From: Opitutales bacterium
GTDB taxonomy: Bacteria > Verrucomicrobiota > Verrucomicrobiia > Opitutales > UBA2995
Length of the DNA stretch: 36,211 nt
Direction: 5' to 3'
Assembly: GCA_022824405.1 (NCBI GenBank)
Contig: JAJDZZ010000018.1
Coordinates: forward strand, 1-36,211
Numbering within the stretch: the first letter of the stretch is position 1; every line of letters begins with the position of its first letter. Of the stretch, positions 25,415 to 35,200 are shown one piece after another. Position numbers and translations under genes: made by a program. The notes beneath the pieces are model-generated. The model ran no database searches. It was not told the DNA's origin and saw only the letters and a program-made list of their open reading frames with translations.

Positions 25415-26788
25415 ATGAATCTTCTCAGAAACCTGATCATCCCGGCCCTCTTGCTTCCATCCATGTCGATGGCTGCAAATAAGCCGAATATCGTGCTCTT
25501 GTTTGCCGATGACGCGGGTTATGCTGATTTTGGTTTTCAGGGAAGCGAAGTGATCAGGACGCCCCATCTGGACAAGCTGGCGTCGCAGGGAGTGCGGTTT
25601 ACCCAAGCCTACGTGTCCGATCCGACTTGTGGTCCATCCCGTGCAGGTTTGATCACCGGTCGTTATCAGCAACGCTTTGGGTTCGAGGAAAACAACGTGC
25701 CTGGATTTATGAGCGCCGTCTCCGCAGCGGATGGGGAAGAAATGGGTTTGCCCCTGGAGGAGAGGACCATGGCGGATGTTCTGAAAGACCAGGGCTACCG
25801 CTCCGCTTTCTTTGGAAAATGGCATTTGGGAGGGGCCGATCGTTTTCATCCCACCAAGCGTGGCTTCGATGAGTTCTTCGGGTTTCGCGGGGGAGCGCGC
25901 AGTTACTGGGCATATCCGGAAGATCCGGCCGATCCGCTCAACAAGCTGGAACGCGGTATGGGAAATTTCGTTGAACATGAGGGTTACCTTACAGATGTCC
26001 TGGCTGATGAGACGGTCGATTTCATCAAAAGAAACAAAGGTGGCCTGTTCTTTGCTTTTGTATCCTTCAATGCGGTGCATACCCCGATGCATGCCAGGGA
26101 GGAAGATCTCAATCAGTTCCCGGAACTAGATGGCACCCGCAAGGAACTCGCCGCCATGACACTCTCTCTCGACCGCGCTTGCGGGGGAATTTTGACGGCT
26201 CTGGCGGAGCTCGGTTTGGAGGAGAACACCATCGTGGTTTTCACCAATGACAATGGAGGCCCCTCCGACAGGAATGCTTCAGTAAACTTTCCTTTGAGTG
26301 GAACCAAGTCGAACCACCTGGAAGGAGGAATTCGAGTGCCGTTCATCATGCGCTGGCCTGGGCGGTTGCCTGCCGGAGCAGACTACGATTTGCCGATCAG
26401 CACCCTGGACTTGTTGCCGACCTTATACGAAGCGGCAGGTGGAATGGCTGATGCATCGATGAAATTGGATGGAGTGAATATCATGCCCTATGTGCGGGGG
26501 GATGTCGAAGGACGACCGCATCAGGTCCTCTTCTGGAAAAAGGAAACCCGCGCCGTAATGCGGGATGGAGACTGGAAATTGCTGCGGTTCCCCGACCGTC
26601 CGGCTGAGCTATATTATTTGCCGGATGACATTGCCGAGCAAGACAACCTGGCCATGGAGCATCCCGAGCGGGTAAAAACCATGTTCAAGCAAATCTTTGC
26701 CTGGGAGTTGGAATTGGAACGGCCCCGTTGGCTGCTCCAAAGAAAATACGAAAAACTGGATATTGATCGTATGGATATGTACCGGTAG
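25415..26788 (+). CDS. Sulfatase (type I, formylglycine-dependent)
   Basis: A 457-residue exported arylsulfatase-type enzyme with a Sec signal ([20 protein letters not shown]). The metal-binding opening [16 protein letters not shown] and the maturation motif C72-G-P-S-R76 mark the S1 family; Cys72 must be converted to formylglycine. Later signatures are GKWHLGG, TNDNGG and the C-terminal [18 protein letters not shown]. It removes sulfate esters from a saccharide in the periplasm; which position or sugar cannot be told. The gene opens the run after the receptor terminator and is followed by the sugar transporter after 32 bases. No Shine-Dalgarno sequence is visible; TATACAAT lies 6 bases before the ATG. 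Confidence 0.92.
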   Translation: MNLLRNLIIPALLLPSMSMAANKPNIVLLFADDAGYADFGFQGSEVIRTPHLDKLASQGVRFTQAYVSDPTCGPSRAGLITGRYQQRFGFEENNVPGFMSAVSAADGEEMGLPLEERTMADVLKDQGYRSAFFGKWHLGGADRFHPTKRGFDEFFGFRGGARSYWAYPEDPADPLNKLERGMGNFVEHEGYLTDVLADETVDFIKRNKGGLFFAFVSFNAVHTPMHAREEDLNQFPELDGTRKELAAMTLSLDRACGGILTALAELGLEENTIVVFTNDNGGPSDRNASVNFPLSGTKSNHLEGGIRVPFIMRWPGRLPAGADYDLPISTLDLLPTLYEAAGGMADASMKLDGVNIMPYVRGDVEGRPHQVLFWKKETRAVMRDGDWKLLRFPDRPAELYYLPDDIAEQDNLAMEHPERVKTMFKQIFAWELELERPRWLLQRKYEKLDIDRMDMYR

Positions 26789-26820
26789 TTCAGGTAGGAC
26801 AAAAAACCCGAGCCAAGGCC

Positions 26821-28386
26821 ATGGATTTACAACATAGGAACGCATTTTTCTATGCAACCGTCGTTGCGTTGGGAGGATTCCTCTTTGGACTGGATGCGGC
26901 CCTGATTGCCGGAACGGTGGATTTTCTCACCCAGGAGTTTTCTCTAACGGCCCTTCAATTGGGGAATGTCGTGAGCGCTCCCGCCTTGGGTGTGCTGGCT
27001 GCGCTGCCATTTGTAGGGTTCATTTGCAACAGATTCGGGCGCAAGAAGACGGTCATGCTGGTTGCCATTCTATACCTGGTATCTGCTATGGGGTCTGCCT
27101 TTGCCCCGAGTTATGAATTTCTTTGGGGAGCGCGTTTTCTTGGAGGCTTGGCCTTCAGCTCGATCGCGCTGGCTTCCATGTATATCGGTGAAGTCGCTCC
27201 CCGGAAATGGCGCGGCAAGCTGGTTTCAATGACCCAGATAAATATCGTTGTCGGACTTTCGGGTGCCTACTTCGTCAACTACCTTATCAACCACTGGGCC
27301 GGTCTCGAGGCCGGATGGGTTGCTTCCCTGGGAATCGATCATCACACTTGGCGCTGGATGCTGGGATCTGAAATTCCATTCGCTCTGCTCTGGGTTTTCC
27401 TTCTCATTTCAATCCCGGAAAGTCCTTCCTGGCTGATGTATCGCAATCGACCGGATGACGCTGAGCGAACACTGCAGAAGATTCTACCGGAGAAGGACAT
27501 TGCGCACCACATGAAGGAAATGCGGGAGAGCCTGCGCAAGAACCCCCAAAGCCACGGCATCGGATCGCAGTTGAAGGAAATTTTCGGGAGACGTATGCGG
27601 CTTATCTTCATCATCGCGCTCACTATCGCGATCGCGCAGCAATCTACAGGAATAAATGCCATCCTGTTTTACGCCCAGACGGTGTTTAAACAGCTCGGTG
27701 GCGGAACGGATGCCGCTTTTGCCCAAGCGCTCTGGATTGGTCTGGTCAGTTTGGTATCCACTATAATCGGCCTTCTATTGGTGGATAAAATCGGCCGGCG
27801 TCCGATGATCATCGGGGGAATGGTCTGGATCGTCATCAGCCACGGGTGGTGTTCCTATGAATTCAAGCAGGCGCGCTATACATTGACTTCGGAGGACATC
27901 GCAGAATTGCAGTATATTCCGAATCCCGAACGTTTGGAGCCCTTGACCGGACTGGCGTATGAGAACGATGTCGCCTTCAAGAAGGCGCTGCGGGAGGCGT
28001 TGGGAGAGGCGGAAGCGCTGGAGCATCAGGGGGCCCTCCTGCAGAAAGCCATTACCATGAATGCGGCCTTCGTGCTCATTGGCATTCTCAGTTTCATCAG
28101 CGCATTTCAGATGACAGTCGGTCCGGTCATGTGGGTCTTGTTCTCAGAGATCTTTCCCATATCAGTGCGTGGTCTGGCCATTCCTTTTTTCACCATAGTT
28201 ACCAGTTTGACAAATTACGTCGTTCAACAATTCTTTCCCTGGCAATTGGAGAATATGGGCATGAGCACCATTTTCCTTTCCTATGCTGCCGTGGTTTCTG
28301 TAGGCCTCATCATCCTCTTCTTTACCCTCAAGGAAACGAAGGGCCTGAGTATCGAGGAAATTCAGGAGAAACTCGCCCGTAGCTAA
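26821..28386 (+). CDS. MFS sugar porter (sugar:proton symporter)
   Basis: A 521-residue inner-membrane transporter of the sugar-porter family. Signatures include GFLFGLDAALIAG in helix 1, RFGRKK between helices 2 and 3, IPESPSWL after helix 6, QQSTGINAILFYAQ in helix 7, DKIGRRP between helices 8 and 9, and GPVMWVLFSEIFP in helix 10. Length is about 50-60 residues above the usual 460-470 because residues about 346-412 form a charged insertion between helices 9 and 10. It likely brings the released monosaccharide (possibly arabinose or galactose, inferred from the neighbours) into the cytoplasm. It begins 32 bases after the sulfatase, with AAGG close to the ATG. Confidence 0.93.
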   Translation: MDLQHRNAFFYATVVALGGFLFGLDAALIAGTVDFLTQEFSLTALQLGNVVSAPALGVLAALPFVGFICNRFGRKKTVMLVAILYLVSAMGSAFAPSYEFLWGARFLGGLAFSSIALASMYIGEVAPRKWRGKLVSMTQINIVVGLSGAYFVNYLINHWAGLEAGWVASLGIDHHTWRWMLGSEIPFALLWVFLLISIPESPSWLMYRNRPDDAERTLQKILPEKDIAHHMKEMRESLRKNPQSHGIGSQLKEIFGRRMRLIFIIALTIAIAQQSTGINAILFYAQTVFKQLGGGTDAAFAQALWIGLVSLVSTIIGLLLVDKIGRRPMIIGGMVWIVISHGWCSYEFKQARYTLTSEDIAELQYIPNPERLEPLTGLAYENDVAFKKALREALGEAEALEHQGALLQKAITMNAAFVLIGILSFISAFQMTVGPVMWVLFSEIFPISVRGLAIPFFTIVTSLTNYVVQQFFPWQLENMGMSTIFLSYAAVVSVGLIILFFTLKETKGLSIEEIQEKLARS

Positions 28387-28418
28387 CCCGCATGTTTCAC
28401 CAAATTTTCTACTGCGCG

Positions 28419-28458
28419 CCCGAATCCCGGCACTGGAGCGGGTTTCCCTGGATTCGGG
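28419..28458 (+). other. 9-bp stem-loop between transporter and GH127 genes
   Basis: CCCGAATCC (28419-28427) pairs perfectly with GGATTCGGG (28450-28458) across a 22-base loop, 33 bases after the transporter stop. No U-tract follows, so it is more likely a transcript-stabilising or attenuating hairpin than a terminator. The rest of the 193-base gap shows no gene. Confidence 0.4.
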
Positions 28459-28579
28459 ACTTTGCAGGGTGTCAACCCGGCTTCACCCCCGAATCTGCAC
28501 GAAACCCCCACCAGCACTCGGCCTTCAAACGCTCGTCACGAATTTTGATGAGACATGCGGGCTAAACCTGTCCCAGACC

Positions 28580-30565
28580 ATGTCTGCCTCAAGTAATCAT
28601 GCAAAGACTGAGGTAAATACCTCCGAGAGTCCGCACGTCAGACTTCGCTCCATCGGGTTCGGTGATTGCAAATGGACGGATGGTTTCTGGGCCGAAAAAA
28701 CCAAACTCTGCCAAGAGGTTATGGCGCCTTACATGGGTTCCCTGCTGAAGGGGGACATCGGCTACGGTCTGAATAATTTCAAAATCGCGGCAGGGCTGAT
28801 GGAAGGCGAACACCGGGGGGAATATTGGCACGACGCAGACTTCTTCAAATGGATGGAAGCCTGTTGTTACTGCTATGCACTGAACGGCGATCGGGCCATC
28901 CTCGACGATCTGGACGAGATTCTGGAAATCGTAGCCCAGGCCCAGGAGGAAGACGGCTATCTCCACGCCTACATTCGGATCAATCGCATCCCTCGCTTTT
29001 CCAACCGCAAGTATCACGAGATGTACAACTGCGGTCACCTCTATACCGCGGCTTGTATCCATCATCGCATGACGGGGAAGACCAACTTTCTCGATATCGC
29101 GGTCAAGAATGCCAACTTGCTCTGCGAGCTCTTCAATCCATGCCCACCCGAACGAAAGCGATTTGGCTTTAACCAGACCCAGATCATGGGGCTGGTGGAG
29201 TTATACCGCACGGTGAAGGACAAGCGTTACCTGAAGCTTGCCGAGATCTTCATCGACAACCGCGGTCAATCCGAGATGGTGCACGACTCCACCACCGAAG
29301 GTTATCCCATCGGTGATATGGTACAGGAGCGAGTAGCCCTACGCGAAGAGACCGAGGCGGTTGGTCATGCCGTGCTTGCGCTCTATTTCTATGCCGGCGC
29401 TGCCGATGTATTTTCGGAGACCGGAGAACAGGCCCTCATCGACGCGCTCGATCGGCTTTGGGAAAACGTTACGCAAAAGAAGATGTATGTTACGGGCGCG
29501 GTGGGGCAGACCCACTACGGCGCTTCATCCCGCCGCGACCTGATCGAGGAAGGCTTTATCGACGAGTACATGATGCCGAACATGACCGCCTACAACGAGA
29601 CCTGTGCCAACATTTGTAATGCCATGTTCAGTCACCGCATGTTGGGGGTGAAGGGTGAGTCGAAATACGCCGACATCATGGAACTCGTCCTGCACAATAG
29701 CTGCCTCTCAGGCATCAGTCTCTGTGGACAGAAATACTATTACGCCAATCCGCTCAGAAAGATAGCCGGCGCTCGCGACTATTCGGTTATGAATACGGAG
29801 TCGCCCGACCGGGAACCCTACCTCCATTGCTTTTGCTGCCCGCCCAACGTGGTGCGGACCGTGGCAAAGGTTTCCGGCTGGGCCTACAGCCTGTCCGCAA
29901 CCGGCCTTTCCGTAAACCTTTACGGCGCTAACCGATTGTCCACAACCTTGCTCGACGGATCGTCTATCGAGCTGCGACAGGAGACAGATTACCCCTGGGA
30001 TGGACCGGTAACGATCACCATCGAGTCGTGTAAGAGCGATCCGTTTGAGGTTCTTCTCCGCATCCCCGAGTGGGCAAGTGGCAGCAGTTTGAAAGTTAAC
30101 GGTGAGAATGTCAGTGTCGACGTCGTTCCTGGCGAGTTTGCCAGGATCGAACGTGTTTGGCAGTCAGGCGATACGATTGATCTGATGCTGCCGATGGACA
30201 TTAAACTGATCGAGGGCCATCCGCGCATTGAGGAGGTCCGCAACCAGGTCGCCATCAAACGGGGACCGATCGTTTACTGCATGGAATCACCGGACTTGCC
30301 GAAAGATGCCGGAATCACGGATGTTTATCTTGCCAGTGATGCGGAGCTGATTTCGGAGAAGCAGCCCGCCTTTCTTGGCGGTATCACCACCGTTCATGGC
30401 GAAATACTTCTCCGGAAAAATCGTACACCGGGCATGTACCACGAACTTAAGAACCCTCAGTTCACTCCCCATCGTGCCCAATTTGTTCCCTATTTCACGT
30501 GGAGCAATCGGGGAGAAGCTGAAATGACGGTCTTTCTACCAGTAATTTGGAAGGATAAACCATGA
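28580..30565 (+). CDS. Glycoside hydrolase family 127 (beta-L-arabinofuranosidase-type, DUF1680)
   Basis: A 661-residue enzyme. Counted from the ATG at 28580, the zinc site and catalytic residues of the family fall where expected: Glu324 (acid/base), Glu340 and Cys342 in YNETC, and Cys419-Cys420 in HCFCCPP. In the characterised Bifidobacterium longum HypBA1 the corresponding residues are Glu322, Glu338, Cys340, Cys417 (nucleophile) and Cys418, a constant offset of two. This supports both the function and the start; a GTG 37 codons upstream gives an unlikely extension. There is no signal peptide, so the enzyme is probably cytoplasmic and acts on imported oligosaccharides to release L-arabinose. 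GH127 also includes other specificities, so arabinofuranose is likely but not certain. The stop overlaps the next start (ATGA). Confidence 0.88.
   Translation: MSASSNHAKTEVNTSESPHVRLRSIGFGDCKWTDGFWAEKTKLCQEVMAPYMGSLLKGDIGYGLNNFKIAAGLMEGEHRGEYWHDADFFKWMEACCYCYALNGDRAILDDLDEILEIVAQAQEEDGYLHAYIRINRIPRFSNRKYHEMYNCGHLYTAACIHHRMTGKTNFLDIAVKNANLLCELFNPCPPERKRFGFNQTQIMGLVELYRTVKDKRYLKLAEIFIDNRGQSEMVHDSTTEGYPIGDMVQERVALREETEAVGHAVLALYFYAGAADVFSETGEQALIDALDRLWENVTQKKMYVTGAVGQTHYGASSRRDLIEEGFIDEYMMPNMTAYNETCANICNAMFSHRMLGVKGESKYADIMELVLHNSCLSGISLCGQKYYYANPLRKIAGARDYSVMNTESPDREPYLHCFCCPPNVVRTVAKVSGWAYSLSATGLSVNLYGANRLSTTLLDGSSIELRQETDYPWDGPVTITIESCKSDPFEVLLRIPEWASGSSLKVNGENVSVDVVPGEFARIERVWQSGDTIDLMLPMDIKLIEGHPRIEEVRNQVAIKRGPIVYCMESPDLPKDAGITDVYLASDAELISEKQPAFLGGITTVHGEILLRKNRTPGMYHELKNPQFTPHRAQFVPYFTWSNRGEAEMTVFLPVIWKDKP
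30549..30555 (+). promoter_or_regulatory. Strong ribosome-binding site of the iduronate-sulfatase-like gene
   Basis: GGAAGGA lies 6 bases before the ATG at 30562, inside the end of the GH127 gene. It is the clearest Shine-Dalgarno sequence in the right part of the window and fixes the start. Confidence 0.65.
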
Positions 30566-32187
30566 AACCGTTTTTATTAACCCTCCTGAGCATCAGCCTG
30601 GCCCTCGCGCCGGTAAGCCTCTTGGCCGATGACCGCCGCAACGTCCTGTTCCTCGCCATCGATGATCTGCGTCCCGAATTGGGTTGCTATGGGTCACCCA
30701 TAGCCAGATCACCCAACATAGATGCTTTGGCGGAGCAAGGCATGGTGTTTGACCGCGCCTATTGCCAGGAAGCGATTTGCAGCCCTTCGCGTGCCAGCCT
30801 GATGACGGGGGCTCGTCCCGACACCATCGGAATCATTGAAAACTACACCTTCTTTCGCGATGCCAATCCCGACCTCGTGACCCTGTCCCAGCACTTCATC
30901 GCCAATGGCTACGAGGCGGTACAGGTGGGTAAGATTTATCATAATCAAGCGTTTTCCGACAATGAATATTCGTGGAGTCGGCAACCAGCCACGATTGATC
31001 TTCCCCAGCCCGTTAACTTCGCACTTCCTGAGAATCGGGAAACGCTACGGCGCAACAGGGTCGCATTGGAAGCAAAGTATGGAGCAAAACGCGTCAAGGG
31101 GAAGGGCATCATTCAAGGTCCGGCCTACGAGGCGGCAGATGTGCCCGACCAAACCTACCGCGACGGCTACAACACCGACGTAGCCATCGCTACCCTGCAG
31201 GAACTGGTGGCTGCAGACAAACCCTTCTTCCTTGGGCTCGGCTTTTACAAACCGCACCTCGATTTTATCGCGCCTCAAAAGTATTGGGATTATTACAATG
31301 AGGCCGATATCCCACTGGCGACGTTCATCGATCCGCCCAAAAACGGTGTCGAGATGGGCCTGCATGCCTCGTTTGAAATGCGCGTCCGTCATGGCATCCC
31401 TAAAACGGGTGGGTTCGACGAAGAACTCTCCCGCAAGCTCATGCACGCCTACCTCGCATGCGTGAGTTATATCGACGCGCAAGTTGGCCGCGTCATTGCC
31501 GCCCTGGAAGTAGCAGGTGTCAGGGATAATACCATCATCATGCTGTGGGGGGATCATGGCTGGCATCTGGGGGAAATGGGTATCTGGGGAAAGGCGACAA
31601 ATTACGAAATCTCAGCCCGGGTGCCCCTGGTGGTGTGGACCCCGGACATGGCCGAATCCAGCCGAGGATCTCACACCAAGGCGCTGGTGGAACTGGTGGA
31701 CCTTTATCCGACCTTATGTGATCTCGCCGGTTTGGAAGAGCCGGAACACCTGGAGGGAACGAGTTTTGCGCCCCTGTTAAATAACCCGGACCAGCCATGG
31801 AAACGTGCCGCATTCAGTCAATTTCCCAATCCCGCTCAGCGCGAATGGGCCGCCAACCCTCTATCTCCCAGTATGCACGAGACCTTCTTTGGTCCCCTCA
31901 TGGCAGAGGTCGAGGCGCGGATCCAAAAGCAACAAGGTGACAGGTGGGACCGGGACCTCTTCGAGAATCACCTCATGGGCTATGCCATGCGCACCGATCG
32001 CTATCGTCTGGTTGTTTGGCAGGATATGCGCTCACCGGAAGCCGACCCGATCGATGTGGAGTTATACGACCATCTCCAAGATCCAAAAGAAACGTTGAAC
32101 ATTGCGGCGGATGAACCGGCCTTGGTGGAGAAATTGTTAGCGCAGTTTCGTGCCGGTTGGCAGGGCAACCTCCCCCCTGAAATTTGA
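30562..32187 (+). CDS. Sulfatase, iduronate-2-sulfatase-like
   Basis: A 541-residue exported sulfatase (signal MKPFLLTLLSISLALAPVSLLA). The opening RRNVLFLAIDDLRPELGCYG followed by SPNIDALAEQGMVFDRAYCQ is the pattern of iduronate-2-sulfatase-type enzymes. The maturation motif is C73-S-P-S-R77. The later GLGFYKPHLDFIAPQKYWD, MLWGDHGWHLGEMGIWGK and VELVDLYPTLCDLAGL agree. In bacteria this subgroup acts on various sulfated sugars, so heparin-like iduronate need not be the substrate. The ATG overlaps the GH127 stop by four bases (translational coupling), and the next gene starts 13 bases after its stop. Confidence 0.93.
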   Translation: MKPFLLTLLSISLALAPVSLLADDRRNVLFLAIDDLRPELGCYGSPIARSPNIDALAEQGMVFDRAYCQEAICSPSRASLMTGARPDTIGIIENYTFFRDANPDLVTLSQHFIANGYEAVQVGKIYHNQAFSDNEYSWSRQPATIDLPQPVNFALPENRETLRRNRVALEAKYGAKRVKGKGIIQGPAYEAADVPDQTYRDGYNTDVAIATLQELVAADKPFFLGLGFYKPHLDFIAPQKYWDYYNEADIPLATFIDPPKNGVEMGLHASFEMRVRHGIPKTGGFDEELSRKLMHAYLACVSYIDAQVGRVIAALEVAGVRDNTIIMLWGDHGWHLGEMGIWGKATNYEISARVPLVVWTPDMAESSRGSHTKALVELVDLYPTLCDLAGLEEPEHLEGTSFAPLLNNPDQPWKRAAFSQFPNPAQREWAANPLSPSMHETFFGPLMAEVEARIQKQQGDRWDRDLFENHLMGYAMRTDRYRLVVWQDMRSPEADPIDVELYDHLQDPKETLNIAADEPALVEKLLAQFRAGWQGNLPPEI

Positions 32188-32200
32188 AACCCTACTTCTG

Positions 32201-35200
32201 ATGAAACGACTTCTTTGTACGGTTTTGATACAGTCGACCGTGTTGACCGCGGTTGCCTTTGCCGAGGACCGGCCTAATTTCATCATCATCCTGTGTGATG
32301 ACCTGGGATACGCCGACGTAGGGTTCAATAACTCCGAGGATATCCGGACGCCTCATCTGGATCGACTGGCTCATGGTGGTATGATCCTTACCTCGGGCTA
32401 TGTGGCCCATCCCTTTTGCGGACCGAGTCGCATGAGTCTGATGGCTGGGAGGTATTCCCATCAGTTTGGCGGACCGTTTAATTTGCCCATCAGTAGTGAT
32501 GGCCCGGAAGAATATTATAAGCATGGCATTCCCGAATCCGAGAAACTGATCAGCAACGAGCTTCAGGATGCCGGATACTTCACGGGAGCGATCGGAAAAT
32601 GGCATATGGGAATGACCGCGCCCTATCATCCCAACAACCGCGGGTTCGATGAGTATTATGGATTCCTCGGAGGAGGGCATCGTTATTTCCCCAGCCAATT
32701 CATGCCCGCCTATAAGCGGCGCCTGGCAGCGGGAGATGGGCCGATCAACGAATACCTGATCCCATTGGAGCACAATGGTGAGCAGGTCGATGAGACCGAG
32801 TACATCACCGATGCGCTATCGCGCGAAGCAGTGAACTTTGTTCATCTGGCAGACCGACAGGATAAGCCGTTTTTCCTCTATCTGGCCTATAACGCCCCCC
32901 ATTCCCCACTTGAAGCCAAGGAGGAGGATCTGGCCTTGTATTCACATATTGCGGACCAAAAGCGCCGCATTTATGCGGCCATGGTACATGCGGTGGATCG
33001 CGGTGTGGGGCGTTTGGTGGAGGCCCTCGAAGAGACCGGCGCTTACGAAAACACCCTGATTGCTTTCTTCAGCGACAACGGCGGAAAGGAATCGCTGGGC
33101 GCCGACAATGGCCCGCTTCTCGAAGGGAAGGGAAGCACGGCGGAAGGCGGGATCCGCGTGCCCATGTTTTTTCATTATCCCGCCCGGTTGGAGGCTGGCC
33201 AAGTCTACCGGCATTCCATCACAGCGTTGGATTTATACCCGACATTTTCCGCCCTGGCGCGGGTGGAAATCTCTGAGGACAAAATCCTCAGTGGAAAGAA
33301 CATTTGGCCGGCCCTGCAATCTGGTCAGGATGCCCGACCGGGCGAAATGATCTACGCGCTACGGCATCGCAAGGGATTCCATGACGTGGGTGGGCGCATC
33401 GACCGGTGGAAGGTTCACCGCCTTTACCAGGGGCCGTGGAAACTATTCAACCTCGACGAAGACATCGGCGAAACAAACGACCTCAGTAGTCAGCACCCCG
33501 AGAAGGTTGAATCCATGGTCGAGCAACTCGAGCGATGGAGCCGTTCCCACACCGAGCCCAAGTGGTTTCATATCCGCCAGGAGGGCAAGGAATGGCATGA
33601 AGCCGACATGCCGCGCTTCGATGAGACCTTTCGTTTGAAATCCGGGGTCGTGGGATCGTCCGGCAGTTCTGCAGGGCTCGAAGCACAGGCGTTGGTCAAA
33701 ATGGATTTGCTCAAAACATTGATGGATACAGCCCATTCTCAATCCATCGACGTTACCCGGGAAGAAACGGTGATGTGGTTTGCCCGGGAATTTCTGAAAT
33801 TCGCCGATTGGGACGAGAAAAACACAGAGGCAAATGAATACCTGTTTGGCGTCTATCGCGAACCCTTCAAAAGCCAAAAGGAGAAACTGGCCGCTGAGCT
33901 ACCGGATTTTGAGCGCAAAAAGGTCATCGAAATCCTGGACAAGGGAATCGCCACCCTCGAAGCCGTCTTGAGCGGTGAGATCGTGCGGCGCCCGGTCAAT
34001 AAGGTTGATTGGCAAAACATCGAGGTTGCTGAAGACGTATTGTTGAGCAATGGGAAGCCCATTTTCCTCTATGACTACTTCTCCAAGTCGGTGGGGCGCC
34101 CGCTCACCGATAACCAAGTATACAACGATCACCTGGGAGCGATTTTTCATGGTGGTGAAAACTTGTACCCCGTTGACCATGACAGAGCCATCAACTCCTT
34201 CCTGCTGAAAGAAGACGACTCCTGGGATGAGGATCTCTTGAGGGAGATCATCGGCATTTCCGATACCAATGTGGGGTTCCTTCTGTTCTGGAACGGTGGT
34301 ATCCCCGATTGGGTGTTGGAAAAAGAGCCAGAGGCCAATAAAGGGCGCAGCCTCTTCACCGGTTTCGACATCGACAATCCCCTGGTGCGCGATGTCTGGG
34401 GGAAAATTGCCCGTAAGGCCGGCGAACTTACCCAAGGCAAGAAAGTCACCCAACTGGGTTACATTCTTTCCAACGAGCCTCACTGGTTTGCTGCGGAAGA
34501 GCACTGGACCCAGCACTTCCTGGAAATGAATTCAGTTTCCTCCTACACCCATGCCAATTTCAAGGCCTGGTTAAAGGAAACCTATGGCGGCAGGATCGAG
34601 AAGCTGAACGAGAACTGGGAAACCTCCTTTGCCGACTTCGATTCCATCACCTATCCGTTTCCGATTTCACGTTCCTACCGGGGTAAACCCATGTGGTATG
34701 ACTGGTGTCGCTACAATATGCAGCGTGGGACGGATTGGTTCACCTACATTCAAGAGGAGTTGCGGAAGGGAAATCCGGATGCGGATACGAGCATCAAACT
34801 GCAACCCAGTCTCTTTTCCGAAAACTACCGGTCCCATGGCATCGATGTGGAAGCGCTGACGGAACTCACATCCATGATCGGTGACGATGCCAAAACGCAA
34901 TGGATCAGAAACCTGAACCGCGCCGAGCCGGATCCATGGGAAGAACACTACGCCTATTTCTGGGAAGAGCTGAGCATGACCTACGACTTCCTGGAATCCG
35001 TGGCGCCCAACAAGATCCACTTCAATTCGGAGAATCATTTTCTCTCCGCATCCTGGGTGCGGGAGTTGGATATGCCGGAGGAATACGTGCGAAATGTATA
35101 CTGGTTGGCCACGATTCAAGGCATGGATGCCAATCTCGCCTGGTGGTGGGCGCGGGACCCGGATGGTTCCCCGGAAGACCGAATGGAAGGCGAATTGAAT

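Noticed and set aside
30562-32187. Naming the substrate as iduronate 2-sulfate
   Set aside because: The subgroup pattern is clear, but bacterial members act on several sulfated sugars and no heparin or chondroitin lyase is nearby.
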